Shown here one piece after another: positions 1 to 7,360 of a stretch of DNA of 16,062 bases. Made by a program: the position numbers and the translations under genes. How positions within the stretch are numbered: the first letter of the stretch is position 1; each line of letters starts with the position of its first letter. The notes under the pieces are model-generated. The model saw nothing but the letters and a program-made list of their open reading frames with translations. It searched no databases and was not told where the DNA came from. The DNA is from CAZBWE01 sp964495465. GTDB taxonomy: Bacteria; Planctomycetota; Phycisphaerae; Sedimentisphaerales; Anaerobacaceae. The stretch covers positions 1 through 16,062 of the forward strand of contig CAZBWE010000055.1 of NCBI GenBank assembly GCA_964495465.1. The letters run 5' to 3'.

Positions 1-44
1 GTATATTAACCGAAGCATTACTTTGATAAATACAGGAGCCAAAA

Positions 45-932
45 ATGAAAACTTCAAAAACAATATTTAGATTGGCATTTGTAACATCACTGGGATTATT
101 GGGTTATTCGATGTTTGCTTTGGCTGGCGATAAAGAGCCGAATTCAGATATGCGGGAAATCAAGCCGACCGGTGAAGAATTACGGGCAGGCAAAAATTTC
201 ATTCCGACAAAGGTTTATTCTGCTGAGCAGGACCAGGAAATCCTTAAGCTTTTTGAGGGTCTGCGAGTCGCTGATGTTACCGATGGGATGGACAGGGTCG
301 GTTTGCACAATATCGGGCTGATGTCGCCTGAGATTCACGCCGCGTGGAAAGATACCGAGCATTTCAACCATCGTTTTGTTGGTATTGCTCTGACCGTTCG
401 CTACGTCCCGACAAATAAGCCACCTGCCCGATTTACGGAGACTAAAGATTTTGACCGCTGGGTGGGCAATTGGTATGACAAGCTCTCAAGTGAGCCGTTT
501 GTCCCGCTCATTCGTAAAGGTACTGCCATTCTTATCGATGACGCCCCCGATGCTGATGTCGGCTCAATTGGCTCGAACAACATTATGGGCTGGAAGCTGA
601 AAGGATGCGTTGGCGTTATTACCAATGCCACCGCTCGTGATACGGATGAGATAGCGATTGAAAAAGTGCCCCTTTATTTTAGAAAGGTGGGCCGAGGTAT
701 TCGCCCAGGCCGGAATGAAATCGAGTCCGTCAACCGCCCTATTGTTTGCGGCGGCGTGTTGGTTGAGCCGGGCGACATTATCGTTGCCGATGGTGATGGC
801 GTCGTAGTGGTTCCGCGGGCAAGGGCAAAAGAAGTAGCTGAATATGCGAAAGCGACGATTGAAGGCGATAAAGCAGGCCGAAGAGAATTATATAAAAAGC
901 TTGGCCTGCCTCTTGATGACTCAATAAAATGA
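45..932 (+). CDS. Exported RraA-family (HMG/CHA aldolase-like) protein
   Basis: 295 residues. The body is an RraA fold (RraA, 4-hydroxy-4-methyl-2-oxoglutarate aldolase, formerly 'dimethylmenaquinone methyltransferase'). Seen: the family's glycine-rich segment followed by Arg-Asp (R198-D199 in GVITNATARDTDEI) and the C-terminal EPGDIIVADGDGVVVVP block at 241-257. In aldolase members the Arg-Asp pair helps bind the oxoacid and a divalent metal, so the site looks intact, although the usual 'DGxxRD' reads 'NATARD'. Residues 1-27 are a Sec-type signal peptide: K-rich start, hydrophobic core, cleavage likely after A25-L26-A27. Export is unusual because most RraA proteins are cytoplasmic. There is also an N-terminal extension (about 28-65) and a longer loop near 120-150. 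The ATG follows AGGAG at 6 bp. It is the only plus-strand gene, and anything upstream lies outside the window. Fold call firm; substrate unknown. Confidence 0.88.
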   Translation: MKTSKTIFRLAFVTSLGLLGYSMFALAGDKEPNSDMREIKPTGEELRAGKNFIPTKVYSAEQDQEILKLFEGLRVADVTDGMDRVGLHNIGLMSPEIHAAWKDTEHFNHRFVGIALTVRYVPTNKPPARFTETKDFDRWVGNWYDKLSSEPFVPLIRKGTAILIDDAPDADVGSIGSNNIMGWKLKGCVGVITNATARDTDEIAIEKVPLYFRKVGRGIRPGRNEIESVNRPIVCGGVLVEPGDIIVADGDGVVVVPRARAKEVAEYAKATIEGDKAGRRELYKKLGLPLDDSIK

Positions 933-969
933 CACAGGACATCTACGCAACTGTGGGAATTAGAATTGG

Positions 970-1062
970 TCAGAAGAAACCCAGGCCGTTTACTGCAACT
1001 GCGGTATCTTGCTGCGCACCTGAAATAGCGTCATCGTAGAGTTTAAACCAAAAATCATAGAG
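970..1062 (-). other. Possible C-terminal coding remnant, 30 codons
   Basis: Directly after the LamG stop on the minus strand, an open stretch without a start codon encodes a peptide beginning LYDFWFKLYDDAIS and ending AVAVNGLGFF before a TGA. It is opened by an in-frame TAG only 17 bp past the LamG stop. The composition looks protein-like, but I do not recognise the family. It could be the tail of a gene whose body was deleted, or chance. No ribosome binding site. Low confidence. Confidence 0.22.
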
Positions 1063-1081
1063 CTAATCTGCATAGACGTTG

Positions 1082-1849
1082 TTAACCAGCAGGCATTTCT
1101 GGGGCCGTTTCCTTCTTCTCGGTCTGGGGGAGTAAAGCCTTTATCTCATTCTTTGACAGCACGCGGTTATAGATGCGGAAATCATCCAAAGAACCCTTAA
1201 AGTTCGGGTCATTATATTGTGATTTACCAAGCCAGTTGTTGGTAGTAACGCCGAGGTCGCTCACAGCGTTGGTGCAATAGGTTTTTGAGCCGACAATTTT
1301 ACCATCGAGATACATAATCATAGTCTGTGAACTTTTGCTGACAGTAACGGCTATATGGTGCCAGCCGGTAGGCAGTGCGATGCTGTTCCCGTCGACCCTC
1401 GCATCGAACTCATCCCATATATTGTTATCTGCCACAATTGCCACTCGCATTGCCGCGTTAGCTTCACCTGTGCTGGGACAAAGGTATATATAATTCCCTG
1501 TGTTTGTGCCGAAATCAAAAATCCGCTGCCAGCCGCCAGCATTCGGGTCAGGTCTGCCAGACCAGTTCACCCATATCGCAAAAGTGGCCTCATCCAGCGA
1601 ATTAATGACAGAGCCGATGGGCAATTTCACAAATTCATTGCCATCGAATCGCAGCGCACCATCTATATGGCCGGCTACCCACTGAGGGCTGCCTACCAGC
1701 GTGCCATTGTTACCCTTGCCGGACGAATCAACGGCGTTAGGACCGGATGTATCATCGAGCTTCCACCAGCCGACAAGATTAGGGTCGGTGGCATTGGCTA
1801 CACTTGCCAAAGCCAGAACTAAAGCTGCCAGGATTTTTGCGTATTTCAC
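1082..1849 (-). CDS. Secreted LamG-domain (concanavalin A-like) protein
   Basis: 255 residues. Residues 1-20 form a signal peptide (MKYAKI start, alanine/leucine core, cleavage after A-N-A). The mature protein is essentially one LamG/LamGL jelly-roll domain at about 24-235. It opens with NLVGWWKLDDTSGPNAVDSS, runs through GNNGTLVG, and closes with GSLDDFRIYNRVLSKNEI, a typical end of this domain in planctomycete proteins. A short charged tail (KKETAPEMPAG) follows, with no PEP-CTERM or anchor. Such domains bind carbohydrate or protein ligands outside the cell, often joined to other modules; here it stands alone. No catalytic residues are visible. The start is GTG, supported by GAAAGGG 7 bp upstream. 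It lies 61 bp after the pheS stop and converges with the RraA gene. Confidence 0.85.
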   Translation of the reverse strand: MKYAKILAALVLALASVANATDPNLVGWWKLDDTSGPNAVDSSGKGNNGTLVGSPQWVAGHIDGALRFDGNEFVKLPIGSVINSLDEATFAIWVNWSGRPDPNAGGWQRIFDFGTNTGNYIYLCPSTGEANAAMRVAIVADNNIWDEFDARVDGNSIALPTGWHHIAVTVSKSSQTMIMYLDGKIVGSKTYCTNAVSDLGVTTNNWLGKSQYNDPNFKGSLDDFRIYNRVLSKNEIKALLPQTEKKETAPEMPAG

Positions 1850-1910
1850 TTTTTTACCCTTTCAAAAATCGGTGATGTTTTCACGGTTTCAGTCATCTCC
1901 GTTAGAAAAA

Positions 1911-2900
1911 TTAAAATTGTTCGAGGAATCGCAGGTCGTTCTCGAAAAACAGGCGGATATCTGTTATGCCGTATTTTCGCATCGCTAAGCGCTCGATGCC
2001 GAAGCCGAACGCCCAGCCGGTATATTTTTCGCTGTCGATTCCGACTGCGTCGAAAACATTCGGGTCAACCATGCCGCAGCCGCCCATCTCCGTCCAGCTT
2101 TCTTTGCCGCTTTTGTCTTTCAGCAGCAAATCAACCTCAGCACTTGGCTCGGTAAACGGGAAAAAGCTCGGACGAAACCGCCAATTCGTTTCGCGCCCAA
2201 AAAAGGCGTGAATAAACTGCTCAATCGTGGTCTTCATATCCACCATACTAACGCCTTCGTCAACAACGAGCGCTTCGAGCTGGTGGAACATAAACATATG
2301 TGTCGCATCTACAGTGTCCGGCCGATAGACCCGGCCTGGAGCGACAACTCGAATAGGCGGCTTTTGCTTTTCCATAACCCGAATCTGGATTGTTGATGTC
2401 TGGCTTCGCAGCAGGATGTTGTCTTCAATATAGAAATTATCCAGAGGGTCTCTTGCCGGGTGTTGCGGGCCAATATTCAGTGCGACAAAATTATGCCATT
2501 CGTCCTCGACCTCGGGGCCGTATGCGACGGCAAAGCCCATTCGGCCGAATATCTCCAGCAGCTCATTTAAGGTTTGCGTGATGATGTGCATTTTACCGAT
2601 TTGCACCGGTTTTCCCGGCAGAGTAATATCTGTTAGCTCGCGTGTTTGCTCCTGCGATTGCAACAGGGTCTCTTTTCGCTGCTCGAATGTCTCGGTAACT
2701 TCCTTTTTAATCCTGTTTGCGAGCTGCCCTGCCTGTGGTTTTTGTTCCGGCGGGAACCTACCTATCCGGCTGAGCATCTGGGTAATCTCACCCTTGCGGG
2801 CTAAATATTTTATGCGGAAATCTTCCAGCTGCTTCAGGTCGGTTACTTTTTGCAGCTCTATAAGGGCGTCTTTACCGATTTTTTCGAATTGCTCGAGCAT
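1911..2900 (-). CDS. pheS: Phenylalanyl-tRNA synthetase alpha subunit
   Basis: Catalytic subunit of the (alpha-beta)2 enzyme that charges tRNA-Phe in the cytoplasm. Counting from the ATG at 2900 (329 residues), an N-terminal coiled-coil arm (about 1-85) is followed by the class II core: HPARD (147-151), motif 2 GRVYRPDTVDATHMFMFHQL (189-208) and motif 3 GFGIERLAMRKYGITDIR (299-316). I chose the ATG because families typically begin close to MLEQFEKIGKDAL. An in-frame TTG at 2942, only 8 bp after the rplT stop, would add 14 residues, and neither start has a strong Shine-Dalgarno. It belongs to the rpmI-rplT-pheS unit. The beta subunit gene pheT, commonly next, is absent; LamG follows instead. 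Confidence 0.95.
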   Translation of the reverse strand: MLEQFEKIGKDALIELQKVTDLKQLEDFRIKYLARKGEITQMLSRIGRFPPEQKPQAGQLANRIKKEVTETFEQRKETLLQSQEQTRELTDITLPGKPVQIGKMHIITQTLNELLEIFGRMGFAVAYGPEVEDEWHNFVALNIGPQHPARDPLDNFYIEDNILLRSQTSTIQIRVMEKQKPPIRVVAPGRVYRPDTVDATHMFMFHQLEALVVDEGVSMVDMKTTIEQFIHAFFGRETNWRFRPSFFPFTEPSAEVDLLLKDKSGKESWTEMGGCGMVDPNVFDAVGIDSEKYTGWAFGFGIERLAMRKYGITDIRLFFENDLRFLEQF

Positions 2901-2950
2901 TTTTTGTATGCCATTTTTTGCGGTTTGTAACAGAAAACTCAAATCACACT

Positions 2951-3310
2951 TTACGATTTTTCTGCAGCTTTTGCAGCTTCAACGATAGTATCAAAACCTG
3001 CAGGGTCGGCTATTGCAATTTCACTGAGCATTTTCCGGTTCAACTGGATATTTGCTTTTTTAAGGCCGTTGATAAACTGGCTGTATCTTATACCCCGCTG
3101 ACGGCAGGCCGCGCTCAAGCGTGTAATCCACAGACCGCGAAAATCCCTCTTTCGCCGCTTTCTGTCGATACGTGCGTTAACCCCTGCCCGCACAACGGCC
3201 TCTTTAGCCAGACGATACAAATGACCGGCGGAAGCACGGTGCCCTTTTACCGCTTTGAGGATTCGTTTCTTTGCCTTGCGCCTTGCAGCGCCTTTTCTGA
3301 CTCTTGGCAT
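2951..3310 (-). CDS. rplT: 50S ribosomal protein L20
   Basis: 119 residues, normal for bL20. The basic N-terminus (MPRVRKGAARRKAKKRILK) and the conserved RDFRGLWITRLSAACRQRGI and NRKMLSEIAI segments are diagnostic. L20 binds 23S rRNA early in large-subunit assembly and in several bacteria also represses its own operon through the mRNA. The ATG follows AAAGGAA in the mRNA. It lies 135 bp after rpmI and just before pheS, the conserved order. Confidence 0.98.
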   Translation of the reverse strand: MPRVRKGAARRKAKKRILKAVKGHRASAGHLYRLAKEAVVRAGVNARIDRKRRKRDFRGLWITRLSAACRQRGIRYSQFINGLKKANIQLNRKMLSEIAIADPAGFDTIVEAAKAAEKS

Positions 3311-3445
3311 TTCAGCTTTCCTTTGAAAATTTCTGTTCTTTTACGCTTGCTGGCGGCAGCTGAATGATTGAAAACATAAGCCGAGAAGCAAGCTCGTTTG
3401 ATAAATTATTATATTGTAAGACGCTTTTTATTGCTAATTGAGATT

Positions 3446-3637
3446 TTATGCCATTCGCGTTTTAATAACTTTGGCCGCCTTGGAAGTTATAATGGCTGAG
3501 CCTCTTATTCGTCTTCGGCGTTTGGCGTTTTTGCCGCTCATAAGATGACCGCTGCCGGCGCGTCTGCGCTTAATTTTGCCTTTTGCGGTTATCTTGAACC
3601 TTTTGACTAATCCCTTATGGGTTTTCTGCTTTGGCAT
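3446..3637 (-). CDS. rpmI: 50S ribosomal protein L35
   Basis: 63 residues, very basic, with the family's MPKQKTHKGLVKRFKITAKGK start and GKNAKRRRRIRG body; normal size for bL35. The ATG follows GGAAGAG at 8 bp. It is first in the rpmI-rplT-pheS unit. infC (IF-3), which precedes rpmI in most bacteria, is not present: a promoter and then a broken DUF89 gene lie upstream. Confidence 0.97.
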   Translation of the reverse strand: MPKQKTHKGLVKRFKITAKGKIKRRRAGSGHLMSGKNAKRRRRIRGSAIITSKAAKVIKTRMA

Positions 3638-3691
3638 TTAACTAACTCTTCCAACACAATCTATTCAAGCCATTCAAAATACGAAACCGCA

Positions 3692-3720
3692 AATCTATGC
3701 TATTTTCAGCCAAAGGTCAA
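3692..3720 (-). promoter_or_regulatory. Putative sigma70-type promoter for rpmI-rplT-pheS
   Basis: On the minus strand TTGACC (3720-3715) and TAGATT (3697-3692) are separated by exactly 17 bp. The expected start of transcription near 3685 leaves an untranslated leader of about 48 nt, containing GGAAGAG just before the rpmI ATG. This fits rpmI being the first gene of its unit now that infC is not adjacent. Seen as a consensus match only. Confidence 0.55.
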
Positions 3721-3755
3721 TACTAAAGTATGCTAATTCTGTAAAAAATAGCACA

Positions 3756-4297
3756 TTATCCCCCAGTATCTGAATTTTTCAGCACCAGACTGCCGATTTC
3801 ACAGTCCAGATGCCGGGCAAGAACCATACATTTCGGCATGAGCATAAAGGACACGTTTTTATCGATATCATTTAATATCTTGAAGTTACCCTGCCCCTTT
3901 GCGATGACCAAATCCACCTTGTCAAATCGGCGTCGAAACGATTCTGAGCAGCTTTTTAGGATGGTGCCGGGAGCATCTGAGCCATTTTCGATAACCTTTA
4001 CCGAATTGGTCAGACCGGCCACCTGAGCATATTCCATTCTGGATACATTTGTAGTGCCGACTTGTTGAATCGGTTTTTAAGCTCAAGATATGGGTTTTTT
4101 ACGCTGGTTAGTTCTCGAATATACCGATGTGTTTTTTGGGCCATTGTCGGCGGGCTTTGCCGAAAGTCCAGCTCACCGGCCAATCTAAGGGTCTTGTGCA
4201 GGACCTGATCGTGGATTTTTTCATCGTTTGCCGTCAACCTGACCGAGTCAAGCACCTGACGAATGGCGCAAGGGATACAATCGAAGTAGGTTCTCAT
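3756..4297 (-). pseudogene. DUF89/ARMT1-like damage-control phosphatase, core deleted
   Basis: Two reading frames that overlap by a few bases give the two ends of a single DUF89 protein. The N-terminal part (4297 down to about 4040) begins MRTYFDCIPCAIRQ and includes PYLELKNRFNKSALQMYPEW. The C-terminal part (from about 4037 to 3756) has VIENGSDAPGTILKSCSESF, DLVIAKGQGNF and a lysine/cysteine-containing end, as expected after the active site. Family members are about 280-300 residues. Here the middle of roughly 90-100 residues is missing, including the GDNxGE-type metal/phosphate-binding segment, and the join changes frame. The product cannot be an active metal-dependent phosphatase. It lies 33 bp after the GH100-like gene, so it was probably the last gene of that operon. 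Family call from memory of the conserved motifs. Confidence 0.8.
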
Positions 4298-4330
4298 AGT
4301 GTTTGCTGCTTGTGTTTACCGGTTACCGAA

Positions 4331-5548
4331 TTAATCCTGCGCTAAATTCGGACTATTATCACTGTTATTATACTCATGTAAATCTCGAACCTCATCGAGG
4401 AAAGGAGTTCTTTGTTCTTGAACACAGGCAGCAGCATACAGAAACATTGCCGCCGACCAGCTTTGCCAATCCTCACCCTGAGGTGTTCCATCCTGTGCCC
4501 GGTGCCATTCGTTAAAACCAAATTCCACGTCTGCCACACGCGTAAGCCGATTGAGTTTTGCAAGGGCAATGAGCTTCTTCTCAGCGAGATTGTATCTTTT
4601 AGCAGCAACCAGAGCAGCTACGTAAAATCCGCATATAAAGGGCCATACGCCGCCGTTATGATATTCACCGGGTTGATTGTATTTTTTGTATCTCGGCAGC
4701 CAATCCGGGTCTTCTGGTCTTACATAGGGAAAAAAGTTAGGCGGCAGGTCAACAGCGAGGTCCTCGTTTTTCCTTAATGCTTCACATTCTGTCTCTATCC
4801 AGGTAATCAATTGACGCGCCCGCGAAGGCGAGGCAATGCCTGAGAGAATTGCAAGACTATTGCCCAAAAGGTCAAAACGTTCACTTCTATAAACCTTGTA
4901 CGACCACAACGCATAATATGGTTTATTCCTCAACACCAGGCCCTCGTGTATGTGTCGGTTCTGCTTGTCTCCTTTAACGGTGAAGCGGCCCATTGCCTCT
5001 CTGAGTCTTTCTGCCCGCTCATCCTGACCGAGCAGACGCAGGTAAATATACACAATAGTATTCACATACAAGCCGTAACCAAAAACCCATTGCTCGTCTC
5101 GCCAATCGCTGGTCGGAAGCTGGTCAACGATAACACGGTCGGATGGGCTTCGGTATTCCATCCAGACCATCGCTTTATTGACTGCTTCTTCGAGAAAATT
5201 ATGTTCTCCTGTTATTTGTCGAAAGAGCGCTACTGCCATAAGAAACAATGGAGTGCAGTCGCTTGACCCACGGTCGCTCGGGTCATGAACCAATGAAGGT
5301 ATATGACCCAATCGGCTCTGGTTGCTGGCTGCTGTTTCCATAGAGCGACGCAGAGATTTCATCAATTTTTTATTTCCCGTTGTCAGAATTCCAAGTGTTG
5401 AAATCATAATGTCGCGGGTATATGGTTCCGGGTATCCCCAGCCCGCTGCACGTGGAAGTCCGCGGTATGAGCCATGGGCATTATGAAGCAGCACTTCTGT
5501 TGCGGCCTGCCTGGCCTGGTCTATCAAAATTCGTTCTGTCTTTTCCAT
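4331..5548 (-). CDS. GH100-like (alpha/alpha)6-barrel glycosidase (amylo-1,6-glucosidase/neutral invertase type)
   Basis: 405 residues, no signal peptide, so cytoplasmic. The pattern fits an (alpha/alpha)6 barrel related to GH100 neutral/alkaline invertases and to the glycogen-debranching/GH63 group: GYPEPYTRDIMIS (38-50), GHIPSLVHDP (81-90), SSDCTPLF (95-102), TSDWRDEQWVFGYGLYVN (146-163), EYHNGGVWP (295-303) and FGFNEWHRAQDGTPQGEDW (343-361). By comparison with GH100, E347 in NEWHRAQDG sits where the carboxylate near EYYDG lies, and one of D97, D148 or D151 may be the acid. The substrate is undecided: sucrose, an alpha-glucoside, or a product of the neighbouring GT4. The ATG lies 2 bp after the GT4 stop, so translation is probably coupled. 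Confidence 0.72.
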   Translation of the reverse strand: MEKTERILIDQARQAATEVLLHNAHGSYRGLPRAAGWGYPEPYTRDIMISTLGILTTGNKKLMKSLRRSMETAASNQSRLGHIPSLVHDPSDRGSSDCTPLFLMAVALFRQITGEHNFLEEAVNKAMVWMEYRSPSDRVIVDQLPTSDWRDEQWVFGYGLYVNTIVYIYLRLLGQDERAERLREAMGRFTVKGDKQNRHIHEGLVLRNKPYYALWSYKVYRSERFDLLGNSLAILSGIASPSRARQLITWIETECEALRKNEDLAVDLPPNFFPYVRPEDPDWLPRYKKYNQPGEYHNGGVWPFICGFYVAALVAAKRYNLAEKKLIALAKLNRLTRVADVEFGFNEWHRAQDGTPQGEDWQSWSAAMFLYAAACVQEQRTPFLDEVRDLHEYNNSDNSPNLAQD

Positions 5549-5550
5549 AC

Positions 5551-6693
5551 TTATGAGATTCCAAGTCGTTTCGAGACAATATCGACAAATTTTTTGGCTA
5601 TAACACGATAGTCATAGTTTTCCACAGCTCTTTTCGTGCCGGCTTCGCCCATTTTCTTGCGCAGCTCGACATCCTGCATCAGCTGCATAAGGTAACTTGA
5701 TATATCGTGAATGCTGGCGCGGTAATCCACAATCCGCGGGCTTTTGAAAACAATGCGATGTCCCTGCTCGTGGCCGGACTCCTGGTCCAGCGTTGTTTCT
5801 CTCAGTCTTACCTCTTGTGCTATATTGGCCAAAAACGCAGTTTCTCCATGAACCATAGTATCAAGCATCCCCATCGCTTTAATTCCTATTACCGGCTTGC
5901 CACAGGCATTGGCCTCAACTTGAATCATCCCAAAACCCTCCAGACGTGACGGTGCTGCATAAATATCACAAGCTGCTAAAAGATAAGGCATAAAGTTGCG
6001 GGAGATAACATTAGTTGTGAAAACCACATTTTTTTCAATACCAAGCTGGGTGGCAAGCTGCACATCCTGTAGGTTTTGCTGCTCTGTTCGCGGCTGTGGC
6101 CAGACCTTGCAAACATATTTCCAGTCCGGTGCCTTTGTATCTATCAATGATAGTGCCTGCATTACCTCCTGAGCGCCCTTTGATGCCGCATCGCCTCCTA
6201 TGGTGAGAATCATTATCTGGTCGGGTGCTACGCCGAGCGCCTCACGGACGGCTGCTACCTTTGGGTCATTTTTATCTCGCGGTATGAAGGAGTCCGTATC
6301 ACAGCCAACATGAAGCACCTCGATGTTTTCTCCCTTTAGTCCGTCGCGAACATATATCTTTTTAACCCATCTGGAAGTTACCATGATTAAAGGCAGGGAA
6401 TTTAAAATTTCGTGGTAGTCACCCATATATCCATCCGCAACCAGCCAGGGTATTGACTGAATGCCATATCGCTGTGGATGCAGGACCAGGTATGGAGTAT
6501 GACCCCAATAGCCAACGCCTACTGCTACATCCGGCTCAAACCATCGGTAGTACCACTCTTTTTCCTGAGCGGATTCAAAGTGAACGGAATGAACATCTAC
6601 GCCGATTTGCTCTAAACCTCTGTGTAACAAGTTCCCCTGCGTGGCCAGCCCCGCGGGAGAAGGAGGATAATCATACATCGCTAACACTTTCAT
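5551..6693 (-). CDS. GT4-family glycosyltransferase
   Basis: 380 residues, GT-B fold, soluble. The N-terminal acceptor domain begins MKVLAMYDYPPSPAGLATQG, and the C-terminal nucleotide-sugar domain carries the retaining EX7E motif with E252 and E260 in LEGFGMIQVEANACGKPVIG, plus MILTIGGDAASKGAQE (151-166) typical of GT4. A segment near 295-330 is longer than in many relatives. It probably transfers a hexose from an NDP-sugar, but donor and acceptor are unknown. AAGGAG precedes the ATG by about 11 bp. It follows the PIG-L deacetylase by 38 bp and precedes the GH100-like gene by 2 bp. GT4 plus PIG-L pairs build N-acetylglucosaminyl conjugates then deacetylate them (mycothiol, bacillithiol, GPI), but this N-terminus does not look like BshA or MshA. 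Confidence 0.88.
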   Translation of the reverse strand: MKVLAMYDYPPSPAGLATQGNLLHRGLEQIGVDVHSVHFESAQEKEWYYRWFEPDVAVGVGYWGHTPYLVLHPQRYGIQSIPWLVADGYMGDYHEILNSLPLIMVTSRWVKKIYVRDGLKGENIEVLHVGCDTDSFIPRDKNDPKVAAVREALGVAPDQIMILTIGGDAASKGAQEVMQALSLIDTKAPDWKYVCKVWPQPRTEQQNLQDVQLATQLGIEKNVVFTTNVISRNFMPYLLAACDIYAAPSRLEGFGMIQVEANACGKPVIGIKAMGMLDTMVHGETAFLANIAQEVRLRETTLDQESGHEQGHRIVFKSPRIVDYRASIHDISSYLMQLMQDVELRKKMGEAGTKRAVENYDYRVIAKKFVDIVSKRLGIS

Positions 6694-6731
6694 TTTCTTT
6701 ATGCTCCTTTATAAGGTTCTTAGTAAACTTT

Positions 6732-7355
6732 TTACCTGTGTTTAAAAATCCAGAATGCTTCTTCACGCGGTGTTGTTTGTGCCTCGAAACTATCTGTGCT
6801 AAAACCGTACACTTTGGTAATAATATCATATTTTTTCTGCCAGATTTCCTCCGGTAGTTCTATTTGCAAATCCGCATCCTTGACAGCCCGTGGAAGATGC
6901 TTTCCGCTGCTATCATCGTAGGCGAACCTCCATATTTGTTTTGCGGACAATCTTTCACTTTCCCACAGCGCCATCACTGCCTTGCCTGATTCCTCGTGTC
7001 TTAGGTGTCGAGTATATTCTCCCCATAGTCCATGAGTTATGATAAGGTCAAACCTGTACGATGGCAGCAATTCAATAATCGTTTCCTGTATTTGCCGTAA
7101 AGGTAGTGGTGTTTGTTCCGGCCCGTCATCAAGGTCTCCTATTACTCCGGTTGCGTTTAGCTGCTCAATCGCTCGAATGAATTTAGGTGCCCGGTCGGAG
7201 TCGCTTTTTCTGCAAAGGGTAATCACTGTCCAGTTGCAGTCGGGGTGTAAAAGTATTGTTCCGCCCGCCCATAGTGTTTCATCATCGGGATGAGCTACTA
7301 TTACAGCACAGTTACTGCCTTGATGTATGTACTGAAATGTCTTCGACTGAATCAT
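6732..7355 (-). CDS. PIG-L/LmbE-family N-deacetylase
   Basis: 207 residues, normal for the family. The zinc-site motif HPDDE is at 22-26, and the second site THGLWGEYTRHLRH at 107-120 supplies H117 and H120. These mark zinc-dependent deacetylases of N-acetylglucosaminyl compounds (GlcNAc-PI, GlcNAc-Ins, GlcNAc-malate, chitooligosaccharides). No signal peptide, so cytoplasmic. The ATG lies 5 bp after the GH130 stop, with AGGAAAA upstream in the end of that gene, which suggests coupled translation. Its place between GH130 and GT4 suggests it acts on a sugar made or degraded by them. All motif residues are present, so it should be active. Confidence 0.9.
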   Translation of the reverse strand: MIQSKTFQYIHQGSNCAVIVAHPDDETLWAGGTILLHPDCNWTVITLCRKSDSDRAPKFIRAIEQLNATGVIGDLDDGPEQTPLPLRQIQETIIELLPSYRFDLIITHGLWGEYTRHLRHEESGKAVMALWESERLSAKQIWRFAYDDSSGKHLPRAVKDADLQIELPEEIWQKKYDIITKVYGFSTDSFEAQTTPREEAFWIFKHR

Positions 7356-7360
7356 ACGGA

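Noticed and set aside
929..1039. A 36-residue plus-strand frame starting ATGA-coupled to the RraA stop
   Set aside because: No ribosome binding site, no recognisable family, and very short; overlaps the minus-strand coding-like stretch at 970-1062. Likely chance.
1355..1822. 155-codon plus-strand open frame
   Set aside because: Lies wholly antisense to the LamG gene, which has a signal peptide and a clear domain; the peptide is Cys/Arg-rich and looks like a shadow.
2901..2942. TTG start for pheS giving 343 residues
   Set aside because: Extra 14 residues do not look like the family's N-terminus and there is no good Shine-Dalgarno; not excluded, since it is only 8 bp from the rplT stop.
5551..7355. 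GT4 plus PIG-L as BshA/BshB (bacillithiol) or MshA/MshB (mycothiol)
   Set aside because: The GT4 N-terminus does not resemble BshA or MshA, and no BshC or MshC ligase gene is in the window; kept only as a general analogy.
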